From the NCBI RefSeq assembly GCF_028682475.1, contig NZ_JANHLE010000034.1:1-59342 (forward strand): a stretch of DNA of 59,342 bases, in the 5' to 3' direction. This document shows positions 39,366 through 47,023 of the stretch, in pieces (positions within the stretch are counted from its first letter, which is position 1; each line of letters begins with the position of its first letter). The notes beneath the pieces were generated by a model. That model was not told the DNA's origin and did not search any database. It worked only from the letters and a program-made list of their open reading frames with translations. This stretch comes from Pseudomonas putida. GTDB taxonomy: Bacteria; Pseudomonadota; Gammaproteobacteria; Pseudomonadales; Pseudomonadaceae. The position numbers and the translations under genes are program-made.

Positions 39366-39593
39366 TCAGTGTTGTGACTGAACCTTGCTCAACGCCACTT
39401 CAACCAAACTTCGGGCGTTGTCGATTTCGTGCATGGTGGACAAGGTCAGGATTTGGCCTGGAGAGCTGGAATGGAGGAGGACGGTCTGTTGCGCCACGGT
39501 CATGGCACAGACCAGGTATTCAGAGATCTGGACGAGGATGTCTTCGAGGGATTGGTTAGTGTGAAGCGGTGGATCAGGAACGATTTTTAGCAT
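39366..39593 (-). CDS. DUF3077-like small protein
   Basis: 75-aa protein beginning MLKIVPDPPLHTNQSLEDIL and ending MHEIDNARSLVEVALSKVQS. The MxKIVPDPP start is common to DUF3077-type proteins of Pseudomonas. It is distantly similar in layout to the 105-aa neighbour downstream. Function unknown. Confidence 0.68.
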   Translation of the reverse strand: MLKIVPDPPLHTNQSLEDILVQISEYLVCAMTVAQQTVLLHSSSPGQILTLSTMHEIDNARSLVEVALSKVQSQH

Positions 39594-39994
39594 GGTAGCC
39601 TCCCAGTGAACGGAGCCGCCACGTATCTGCTGTCAAACAAATGGGTGGCAACTGTACGCGGGTTGACAGACCGAACACCGGGGAACTCGGCGCACACGAA
39701 GGTGCCCCACGTACAATTGCCATAAAGGCTTGCACATGTTCCGCGATGAGATCGGCCTGTCAAAACCGGTCGTTGAAATTGGCAACGACCGGTCGAGACT
39801 AGGCCCCTCGCGGGACCACCGCAATGACTTGAAAGCCGCAAAAGTATGATTCGGAAATGGACTACAGGGAATCGGGAAATTCTGAAAGTTCGTTGCGCTG
39901 AAGCAGGTGACCCTGCCAAGGTGCAGGCCATCATAGAATTCTGCGTGACATACGAAGGGCAACTAATGCCCTCATTTTTTTGCTGGGGCGATGG
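39594..39994. other. 400-base gap with a strong hairpin
   Basis: No credible gene seen on either strand; a 109-codon minus-strand frame (39633-39962) has composition unlike a protein of this genome. The gap contains a perfect 11-base inverted repeat, ACCGGTCGTTG / CAACGACCGGT at 39765-39793 with a seven-base loop and no T-run. It also holds the promoter region for the lysozyme-like lipoprotein gene. Confidence 0.5.
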
Positions 39995-40597
39995 ATGAAA
40001 CAAGGGCTGGTTTGGGCACTGATGCTGATGTGTTTGATCTTGACTGGCTGCGCCACCGCGCCACCCAGGGATCAGAACAATCTCTGCAATATCTTCCGCG
40101 AATACCCGGACTGGTACGAAGATTCGCTGGAGATGCAGCAGAAGTACGGCACGCCGCAACACGTGGCGATGGCGATCATGAAGCAGGAAAGCAGTTTCGT
40201 TCACGATGCGCTGCCGCCGCGTGATTATCTCTTGTGGGTGATTCCCTGGGGCCGTGTGAGTTCGGCCTATGGTTATGCACAGGCCCAGGACCCGGTCTGG
40301 GGTGAGTACAAGGACGGCACCGGCAATGGCGGCTCGCGGGACAATTTTGATGACGCGATGATGTTCATTGGCTGGTACACCGACGGCACGCAAAAGCAGC
40401 TGGGGATCTCCAAGTGGGATACCTACAACCAGTACCTGGCCTACCACGAGGGGCGCGGTGGGTTCAGCCGCGGCACCTATCGCAGCAAGCCCTGGCTGAT
40501 GCAGGTGGCGCGCAAGGTTGAGCAGCAGTCGAAGGTTTATGGTGCGCAGCTCAAGCAGTGTCGGACTGAGCTGGAGGAAGATACTGGCTGGTTTTGA
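39995..40597 (+). CDS. Lysozyme-like (SLT-type) lipoprotein
   Basis: 200-aa protein with lipoprotein signal MKQGLVWALMLMCLILTGC (Cys19). The mature part has a transglycosylase SLT-like pattern: catalytic-type Glu in AIMKQESSFVHDA, followed by SSAYGYAQAQDPVWGEYK and later YLAYHEGRGGFSRGTY. Probably an outer-membrane lytic murein transglycosylase acting on peptidoglycan. The start at 39995 is set by the signal peptide. It stands alone. Confidence 0.87.
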   Translation: MKQGLVWALMLMCLILTGCATAPPRDQNNLCNIFREYPDWYEDSLEMQQKYGTPQHVAMAIMKQESSFVHDALPPRDYLLWVIPWGRVSSAYGYAQAQDPVWGEYKDGTGNGGSRDNFDDAMMFIGWYTDGTQKQLGISKWDTYNQYLAYHEGRGGFSRGTYRSKPWLMQVARKVEQQSKVYGAQLKQCRTELEEDTGWF

Positions 40598-40683
40598 TGT
40601 GCTGGTAACCGCTGCTCCCCTCTGTCATCAATTGCCAAGCCGCTGACGCTCAATGAAAAGCAGCGAATCTGCGGGTGACGATA

Positions 40684-40731
40684 CTGAAAGGCGCGAGAAA
40701 AACTGACAGTGCGCTGTCAGTCGCCTTTCAG
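40684..40731. promoter_or_regulatory. Nested inverted repeats upstream of the molybdoenzyme gene
   Basis: Outer arms CTGAAAGGCG (40684-40693) and CGCCTTTCAG (40722-40731) enclose an 18-base palindrome CTGACAGTGCGCTGTCAG (40703-40720). It ends 24 bases before the start codon. It could be an operator or a 5' UTR structure. Confidence 0.5.
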
Positions 40732-40755
40732 GAACGCCATCACAGGGAGCGCGGC

Positions 40756-41997
40756 ATGAAGTTCAGCTTTATCGGTAACAAGCACCTTGGCCGTCGACGT
40801 GTGCTGCGCGATGCCTTCGCCCTGGCGGTGGCCGCCTCGCCGTTGGCAAACCTGGCCAGGGCGGCCGACGAGAACGTCGAAGAGGTAACCTTCGCCGCCG
40901 GGCCGCGGCCACTGGTGCAATACCCGCAGAAGCGCCCGCTGACCCTGGTGACCACCCGCCCGCCGCACCTCGAAACGCCGTTCACGGTGTTCAACGAAGG
41001 GCCGATCACGCCCAATGACGCGTTTTTCGTCCGCTACCATCTGGCCAATTTCCCTACCAGCATCGACCCGGACAGCTACCGGCTGACGGTCAAGGGTTCG
41101 GTCGCTACGCCGCTGTCATTGTCTCTTGATGAGCTCAAGGCCCTCGCCGACCCCGTCGAGGTGGTGGCAGTCAATCAGTGTTCGGGCAACAGCCGTGGCT
41201 TCTCGATGCCACGGGTGTTCGGTGCGCAACTGGGCAATGGCTCGATGGGCAACGCGCGCTGGCTGGGGGTGCCGCTCAAGGCGGTACTGGAAAAGGCGAG
41301 CGTGAGCGCTGCGGCCCGGCAAGTGACCTTCCGTGGCCTCGACAAGCCGGTGCTGGCGAGCACGCCGGAGTTCATCAAGGCCCTGGACATCAGTCATGCC
41401 ATGAACGGCGAGCCGATGATCGCCTGGGCAATGAATGGCACCGACCTGCCTTTTCTCAACGGTTACCCGATCCGTCTGGTGGTACCGGGCTATTTCGGCA
41501 CGTACTGGGTCAAGCACCTGAGCGAGATCGAGGTGCTCGACCACACCTATGACGGTTTTTTCATGGCCAAGGGGTACCAGATTCCGGACAACGATTGTTT
41601 CTGTATCGCGCCCGGCACCACGGCGGCGAAAACCCGGCCGATTTCCACATTGCCGGTGCGCAGCTTCATTACCAGCGTCAAACACGGCGATGTGTTGCCA
41701 CTTAACAAAAGTGTGCTGCTCAAGGGCATCGCGTTCGACGGTGGGGCTGGCGTCAACAAGGTGGAGGTTTCGATTGACGGTGGTCAGCGTTGGCGTGAGG
41801 CCACGCTGGGTGAGGACCTGGGGCGTTTCTCCTTTCGCGAGTGGACGCTGGCGATCAGCTTTGACAGTCAAGGCGCCACTCAATTGATGGTGCGCGCCAG
41901 TAACGCTGCGGGCGAGACACAGCCGCTGCGAGCCGACTGGAACCCGGGCGGCTATCGCCGTCACGTCGTCGAAACCACCCACGTGACCGTCGCCTGA
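40756..41997 (+). CDS. Sulfite dehydrogenase-like molybdopterin oxidoreductase (SorA-like)
   Basis: 413-aa periplasmic enzyme of the sulfite oxidase family. A twin-arginine-type leader (RRRVLRDAFALAVAASPLAN) indicates export as a folded cofactor-loaded protein. The oxidoreductase molybdopterin-binding domain contains the Mo-ligating cysteine in VAVNQCSGNSRGF. The C-terminal dimerisation domain contains VNKVEVSIDGGQRWREA. The next gene encodes a dihaem cytochrome c, the arrangement of sulfite:cytochrome c oxidoreductase (SorAB). The start MKFSFIGNKH has a CAGGGAG ribosome binding site. Confidence 0.88.
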   Translation: MKFSFIGNKHLGRRRVLRDAFALAVAASPLANLARAADENVEEVTFAAGPRPLVQYPQKRPLTLVTTRPPHLETPFTVFNEGPITPNDAFFVRYHLANFPTSIDPDSYRLTVKGSVATPLSLSLDELKALADPVEVVAVNQCSGNSRGFSMPRVFGAQLGNGSMGNARWLGVPLKAVLEKASVSAAARQVTFRGLDKPVLASTPEFIKALDISHAMNGEPMIAWAMNGTDLPFLNGYPIRLVVPGYFGTYWVKHLSEIEVLDHTYDGFFMAKGYQIPDNDCFCIAPGTTAAKTRPISTLPVRSFITSVKHGDVLPLNKSVLLKGIAFDGGAGVNKVEVSIDGGQRWREATLGEDLGRFSFREWTLAISFDSQGATQLMVRASNAAGETQPLRADWNPGGYRRHVVETTHVTVA

Positions 41998-42007
41998 GGA
42001 AGCCTGC

Positions 42008-42655
42008 ATGAGCCAGATGAAACGCATGACCACCTTGCTGTGCGCGGTTCAGGTTTGTTGGGTGGCGATGCTTGAGGCTGCGCCGCTGTCGATCACCTTG
42101 CCGGCGGAAACGGCGGTGTTCAAGGCCAATGCGCTACCGGGCTACGCGTTGGCCCAGCAGAAGTGTTCAACCTGCCATTCTGCCGATTACATCAGCTTCC
42201 AGCCGCCGGGCATGAGCCTGGCGCAATGGACGGCCGAAGCCGGCAAGATGCAGAAGGTGTATGGCGCGCCGATCAGCGATCAGGATGTGAGCATCATCGG
42301 CGCTTACCTGGCGACGACCTACGGCAGTGCCCAGGCGAGCGATGCCGATGTGCAGGCGGCCTCGTATCCGGCGCCGGGCAAGCCTCCGGCAGGGCAGGGG
42401 GCCAAGGTCGATGCCATGGCGTTGTTGCAGAGCAATGCTTGCCTGTCTTGTCATGCGCTGGATCACAAGGTTGTCGGTCCGGCGTATCACGATGTGGCGG
42501 CCAAGTACGCCAACGATGCGCAGGCATTGGCCAAGGTGACGTCGAGCATTCAGCAGGGAGGTACGGGCAAGTGGGGGAATGTGCCAATGCCGCCGTTTAC
42601 GCAATTGAGCCCGGATCAGCTGCAGGTTATGGCGACGTTCATATTGCAGCAGTAA
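42008..42655 (+). CDS. Dihaem c-type cytochrome (SorB-like)
   Basis: 215-aa periplasmic cytochrome with a Sec signal peptide (MTTLLCAVQVCWVAMLEAAP) and two haem-binding motifs, CSTCH and CLSCH. The second domain has the class I cytochrome pattern HKVVGPAYHDVAAKY then GGTGKWGNVPMPP with the distal Met ligand. It lies ten bases after the molybdoenzyme gene and is its likely electron acceptor. Starts MSQMKR (42008) or MKRMTT (42017) are both possible. Confidence 0.9.
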   Translation: MSQMKRMTTLLCAVQVCWVAMLEAAPLSITLPAETAVFKANALPGYALAQQKCSTCHSADYISFQPPGMSLAQWTAEAGKMQKVYGAPISDQDVSIIGAYLATTYGSAQASDADVQAASYPAPGKPPAGQGAKVDAMALLQSNACLSCHALDHKVVGPAYHDVAAKYANDAQALAKVTSSIQQGGTGKWGNVPMPPFTQLSPDQLQVMATFILQQ

Positions 42656-42692
42656 GTGCAGCTTGGGTCTTGATGTGTTGAGCGGGGGATTG

Positions 42693-42763
42693 ATCGCGGG
42701 GCAAGCCCGCTCCCACCGAGATACTGCACTCCCCCCCCGGTGGGAGCGGGCTTGCCCCGCGAT
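42693..42763. repeat. Paired REP elements
   Basis: Inward-facing REP arms (ATCGCGGGGCAAGCCCGCTC and its reverse complement) around a spacer with a run of eight Cs, between the 3' ends of the cytochrome gene and the TonB receptor gene. The right arm stops five bases before the receptor stop codon. Confidence 0.92.
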
Positions 42764-42767
42764 GGCC

Positions 42768-45206
42768 TTACCAGTTGTAAGCCACGCTCGCACTGACCAT
42801 CCGCGGATAGCCATAGTTGCAGCGGAATTCGCCGTTCTGGCAGGTGGCGTAGCTGTTGTCGAGCAGGTTGCTGGCGTTGAGCTGCAGGCGCCAGTTTTCG
42901 ATGTCGTAACGCGCCATGGCGTCGAACAGGGTGTAGCCCGGTACGCGCAGTTTGTTGGCGTCGTCACCGAAGCTGGAACCTACGTAACGCGCACCCGCAC
43001 CAAAGCCCAAGCCCTTGAGTTCACCGCTCTTGAAGCTGTAATCGGCCCACAGCGACGCGGTGTGCTCCGGCACGTTGTACGGGCGGTTGCCTTCGAAGTT
43101 GGTGTCTTCGGTGATCTTCACTTTGTTGTAGGTGTAGTTGGCGATCAGGTTCAGCTCTTCGCTCAGGCTGGCGATGCCTTCAAGCTCGATACCGCGCGAG
43201 CGCACTTCGCCAATCTGGATCTGGTTGATGCCGCTCGGGTCGTTCGGGTCGGTGGTCGGCACGTTCTGTTTGCGCAGGTCGAACGCCGACAAGGTGATCG
43301 AGCTGTTGCTGCCCGGCGGCTGGTATTTCAAACCAACTTCGTGCTGTTTGCCGGTCGAGGGTTCGAGGATTTCGGTGGTCAGCGCTACGGTCGGTACGAA
43401 CGATTCGGAGTAGCTGTAGTACGGCGCCAGGCCGTTGTCGGCGAGGTACATGACGCCGGCGCGCCAGGTCGCTTCGCGGTCGTTGCGCTGGTTGGTGCCG
43501 GCCGGGTTGCCGGCTTCGTACACGCCGCTGCCGCCATCGTTGTTCTGGTTGACCCGCGCCCAGTCCACCCGCCCGCCGAGGGTGAAGGCCCAGTGGTCGT
43601 ACTTGATCTGGTCCTGCACGTAGACGCCGAGCTGGCGCACTTTGGCAGTGACGTCGTTGGTGGTTTGCAGGTCGCTCGGCACCCAGCCGTAGCGCGGGTC
43701 GAGGTAGTTGAAGGCATTCGGGTCGCCGTTGGGGCTGCCCTGGTTGAAGATGTCGTAGGTGGTGTACTGCGCATCGCCGCCGACCAGCACGGTGTGCTCC
43801 AGCGCGCCGGTGCTGAAGTTGGCCTGCACCTGGTTGTCCAGCGCCCAGCCGCTGAGCTTGGTTGAAGAGGTCAGGGCGCCGCGGAAACCTTCGCCGTATT
43901 CGGCGGGCTGGGTCGGGTACGGGAAGGCCCAGTAGCCCAAGCCGTAAACGGTTTCGTAATCGAGTTTCAGGTGGCGGTAACGGAAGTTCTGCCGAAAGCT
44001 CCAGGTGTCGTTGAAGCTGTGTTCGAACTGGTAGCCGATGCTGTCCTGGTCACGGTTGAAGTGGTCGAAGTCCGGTTCACCGGCAAACAGGCTGTCGTCG
44101 AAGCGCCCGACCGGGCTGCTTTTCACCGTGCCGTAGTAAGGCAGGTACTGAAACACCGAGCCATAGCGCTCGCGCTGGGTCTGGGCGAGGAGGGTCAGCG
44201 AGGTGCTGTCATCGATGTTCCAGGTCAGCGAAGGGGCGATGAACCAGCTGCTTTCGTCGACATGGTCGATCTGCGTGGAGCCGTCCTTGACCTGCGCGGT
44301 CAGGCGTCCGAGCCACTGGCCCTGCTCATCGAGTTTGCCGCCGACATCGACGCCGGCGACTTTGCGGTCGTAGCTGCCGTACTGCACTTTTACTTCCTGG
44401 CGCATGTCGGCCCGCGGGCGTTTGCTCACCTGGTTGACCAGGCCACCCGGCGAACTCTGGCCGAACAGCACTGAGCTTGGGCCGCGGATCACGTCGACGC
44501 GCTCCAGGCTGTAGGCGTCGACGCGCCACATGGCGTAGTTGCGGTTGAGCAGGTTGAGGCCGTCGAGGTACAGGCCGTCGTTGGATTGATCGAAACCACG
44601 CATGTAGATGTAGTCGTTGCGGTTGTCGGCACCGAACGGCTCGGAGTTGACCCCGGTGCTGTAACGCAAGGCTTCGCTGAGGTTCTGGACGTTCTGCGTG
44701 TCCATCTGCTCGCGGGTGACGACCGACACCGACTGCGGGATTTCGTGAATCGCCGTGTCGGTTTTCGTCGCCGTGGCGGTGCGTGTGGCCAGGTAGCCCT
44801 GGCTTGGGCTGAACAGGCTGCTCTGCAGCTGGCTGGCGTCGATGTTGGTGGCGCCCAGTTCGACGCTGCCTTCAACCTGGCGCTCAAGGGTCAGGGTGCC
44901 TTGCCCGGTGCTGCGCACCACCAGCCCGCTGCCGGCCAGGGCGCGGCTCAGGGCCTGCTCGGTGGTCATCTGACCCTTGATTGCTGGCGCCTGCAGGCCC
45001 CTGACCAGGCTCGGTGCGTAGAGGATGTTGTTGCCGCTCTGCCGGCCAATAGCGCTCAGGGTGGCAGTGAGGGAGCTGGCGGGCAGGTCGAATTGGCGCA
45101 ACTGCTGTTGCTCGCCGGCACAGGCTGGCGCCACGGCGCCGGCCAGCGGCGTGAGCAGGAGGGCGAGGTACAACGGGGTCAGTTCAAAGCACGAGCGGCG
45201 AGACAT
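42768..45206 (-). CDS. TonB-dependent siderophore receptor with signalling (STN) domain
   Basis: 812-aa outer-membrane receptor. A signal peptide of about 30 residues is followed by an STN/secretin signalling domain (RQFDLPASSLTATLSAIGRQ, then ALSRALAGSGL), a plug domain (IHEIPQSVSVVTREQMDTQN, then RVDVIRGPSSVLFGQSSPGG) and a 22-stranded barrel ending in ...SASVAYNW with terminal aromatic. Plug details resemble ferric hydroxamate/ferrichrome-type receptors, but the ligand cannot be read from sequence. The STN domain and adjacent fecR- and fecI-like genes show that it is a transducer for cell-surface signalling. Confidence 0.95.
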   Translation of the reverse strand: MSRRSCFELTPLYLALLLTPLAGAVAPACAGEQQQLRQFDLPASSLTATLSAIGRQSGNNILYAPSLVRGLQAPAIKGQMTTEQALSRALAGSGLVVRSTGQGTLTLERQVEGSVELGATNIDASQLQSSLFSPSQGYLATRTATATKTDTAIHEIPQSVSVVTREQMDTQNVQNLSEALRYSTGVNSEPFGADNRNDYIYMRGFDQSNDGLYLDGLNLLNRNYAMWRVDAYSLERVDVIRGPSSVLFGQSSPGGLVNQVSKRPRADMRQEVKVQYGSYDRKVAGVDVGGKLDEQGQWLGRLTAQVKDGSTQIDHVDESSWFIAPSLTWNIDDSTSLTLLAQTQRERYGSVFQYLPYYGTVKSSPVGRFDDSLFAGEPDFDHFNRDQDSIGYQFEHSFNDTWSFRQNFRYRHLKLDYETVYGLGYWAFPYPTQPAEYGEGFRGALTSSTKLSGWALDNQVQANFSTGALEHTVLVGGDAQYTTYDIFNQGSPNGDPNAFNYLDPRYGWVPSDLQTTNDVTAKVRQLGVYVQDQIKYDHWAFTLGGRVDWARVNQNNDGGSGVYEAGNPAGTNQRNDREATWRAGVMYLADNGLAPYYSYSESFVPTVALTTEILEPSTGKQHEVGLKYQPPGSNSSITLSAFDLRKQNVPTTDPNDPSGINQIQIGEVRSRGIELEGIASLSEELNLIANYTYNKVKITEDTNFEGNRPYNVPEHTASLWADYSFKSGELKGLGFGAGARYVGSSFGDDANKLRVPGYTLFDAMARYDIENWRLQLNASNLLDNSYATCQNGEFRCNYGYPRMVSASVAYNW

Positions 45207-45308
45207 GAAGGGCTCCAGAGGGCGTGGCCGGGCTGCGTTTTCGCGAGCGGTTCATGGGCTATGTGCGATGAACGGGGAAAAGCTATATAGGCAACTGAAA
45301 AAATAATT

Positions 45309-46268
45309 TCAGGCCAGTTCGATACGCGTCCACCAACCGAGGTAGCGGGTGATACGCAGCGGCATGGTCTGCTCCAAGGAACGCAAGGCGCGCGCGCTGT
45401 CATCCAGCGAAATCACCCCGGAAACCGGCAGCGCGGCGGCTTGTGCGCTGATGCGCAGCACCCCCGGCTGGTACGGGCGCAAGGCCTCGATGACATCGCC
45501 CAACGGCCAGTTGTCGACCTCAAGCATGCCGCTGTGCCACGACGCTTCGCCACTGCGGTTGGCTGCCAGCAACCGGACATCCTCCGCCATGCGCGCGCCG
45601 TGGCCTGAGCGCAATTGCTGGGTGTGATGCTCACGGCTGACGACCTGCACCTGCTCGTCCAGCACCCAGACATGCGCGGACTGCTCATGCAGGGCAACCA
45701 TGAAGCGCGCTGCGGACGTCTGCACGGTGCCGAACGGGGTAAGCACTTGCAGCGGGCGCATGTCTGGTTGGGCGTCGATCAGCAGTTTGCCGGCGCGTAA
45801 GGTCAGGGTGCGTGCGCTTGTGCTGAAGGCGATATCGACTGCGCTGCGGGCGTCGAGTTGCAGCTGGCTGCCGTCATCCAGCGGCACCACGCGGCGCTCG
45901 CCGGTGCCGGTGCGCTGATCGGCACCGAGCTGCGCCAGCGGCAGGCCCGGCTGGCTCAACAACCCGCCGCAGGCGCCGACACCGGCCACCACCAATGCTC
46001 CGCGCAGCAGCTGACGCCGCGAAGTGTCGGGCGTTTGCAGGGCATGACGCAGGGCGCGGCCAGGCTCGCCATTGAGCGGGGCCAGGGTTTGCTGCAAGTG
46101 CCCCTGAACCTGGGCCCAGGACAGCGCATTGAGGCGATCTGCTGCCAGCCAGGCATTGAACGCTGCCTGCTCGGCGGTGCCGACCGGGCTGTCCTGGAGG
46201 ATCACCGTCCAGTCGATGGCTTGCTCCAAAGCGCGCCGTTGCGGGGTTTTGCCTGCACGCGCGCTCAT
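45309..46268 (-). CDS. FecR-family anti-sigma factor / signal transducer
   Basis: 319-aa inner-membrane regulator. The N-terminal cytoplasmic domain (ALEQAIDWTVILQDSPVGTA) binds the sigma factor, one membrane segment follows an RR pair (SRRQLLRGALVVAGVGACGG), and the periplasmic FecR domain includes RRVVPLDDGSQLQLDARSAV. The C-terminal STN-like part (WPLGDVIEALRPYQPG...) would touch the receptor's signalling domain. The start MSARAGKTP overlaps the sigma factor stop (ATGA). Confidence 0.93.
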   Translation of the reverse strand: MSARAGKTPQRRALEQAIDWTVILQDSPVGTAEQAAFNAWLAADRLNALSWAQVQGHLQQTLAPLNGEPGRALRHALQTPDTSRRQLLRGALVVAGVGACGGLLSQPGLPLAQLGADQRTGTGERRVVPLDDGSQLQLDARSAVDIAFSTSARTLTLRAGKLLIDAQPDMRPLQVLTPFGTVQTSAARFMVALHEQSAHVWVLDEQVQVVSREHHTQQLRSGHGARMAEDVRLLAANRSGEASWHSGMLEVDNWPLGDVIEALRPYQPGVLRISAQAAALPVSGVISLDDSARALRSLEQTMPLRITRYLGWWTRIELA

Positions 46269-46807
46269 GACGCCAGCAGTTCCTGGCAACACAGGCGCAG
46301 GCCTTTGGCGATGTACTGCCGCACGCGGATCACCGAGACACCAAGCATGGCGGCGATATCGGCGTGCTTCATGCCGTCGACCTGGCTGCACAGAAAGGCC
46401 GCCCGCGCCCGTGGCGACAAGCCGGTCAACAGGTTGTCGATCGCCAGCAGGCTTTCCATCACCAGATAACTTTCTTCAGGCGATGGGGCTGTGGCTTCGG
46501 GTTGCAGGGCCAGGGCTTCAAGGTAAGCCCGCTCTAGATCACGGCGCCGCCAGCTGGCGTACATCAGGCGCTTGGCAATGGTGGTCAGCAGGGCCCTGGG
46601 TTCGCGAATCGCCTGCAGGGAAGGCAGGGCGACGACCTGGGTGAAGGTTTCGGCAGCCATGTCCGCAGCATCGTGCACACAGCCCAATCGAGCACGCAGG
46701 CGCCCCAACAGCCAGCCGTGATGCTCGCCGAAGAGTTGGGTCAATGCCTGGTGGTGTGAGGTGGTGTCGCAGGTCTGGGGAGACAGATAAGCGTGAGTGA
46801 GCGACAT
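46265..46807 (-). CDS. FecI-family extracytoplasmic sigma factor
   Basis: 180-aa ECF sigma factor. Region 2 is seen in LGCVHDAADMAAETFTQVVA, and region 4 helix-turn-helix in SPRARAAFLCSQVDGMKHAD then IAAMLGVSVIRVRQYIAKGL. It should transcribe the receptor gene when the ligand-loaded receptor signals through the FecR protein. Coupled by overlap to the fecR-like gene, with a Fur-box-like site 20-40 bases upstream. Confidence 0.95.
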   Translation of the reverse strand: MSLTHAYLSPQTCDTTSHHQALTQLFGEHHGWLLGRLRARLGCVHDAADMAAETFTQVVALPSLQAIREPRALLTTIAKRLMYASWRRRDLERAYLEALALQPEATAPSPEESYLVMESLLAIDNLLTGLSPRARAAFLCSQVDGMKHADIAAMLGVSVIRVRQYIAKGLRLCCQELLAS

Positions 46808-46827
46808 GGCAAGCTAGGCCTTGATAC

Positions 46828-46849
46828 TAATGGAAACAATTATCATTAG
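46828..46849 (-). promoter_or_regulatory. Fur box upstream of the sigma factor gene
   Basis: On the minus strand TAATGATAATTGTTTCCATT (then AG) matches the consensus GATAATGATAATCATTATC at most positions of its first half and several of its second. It lies about 21 bases upstream of the ATG, a position fit for iron repression by Fur. Confidence 0.75.
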
Positions 46850-46939
46850 ATCTAGGCGATCGCACAACTCCTTAATGTCGGCAGGACTCCGGCGCCCTGG
46901 AAATCTAATCAGTACTATAATGCTGGTTTATTGCATGGA

Positions 46940-46952
46940 TTGTTATTAACAA
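46940..46952. promoter_or_regulatory. Palindrome in the hipA leader
   Basis: TTGTTATTAACAA is a perfect 13-base palindrome about 70 bases upstream of the hipA start, 19 bases after a TATAAT (46916-46921). It is a reasonable candidate operator for the HipB-like repressor; this is inference. Confidence 0.4.
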
Positions 46953-47023
46953 GAACTTTATTGCCGATTAGTGTGGGCGGAGCTATATTTTGCAGCATTA
47001 AAGTTCCGATTGACGAGGGCGTG

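Noticed and set aside
39633..39962. 109-codon minus-strand frame in the gap before the lysozyme-like gene
   Set aside because: Cys/Phe/Arg/Ser-rich composition unlike genome proteins, no ribosome binding site, and the frame reads through the inverted repeat.
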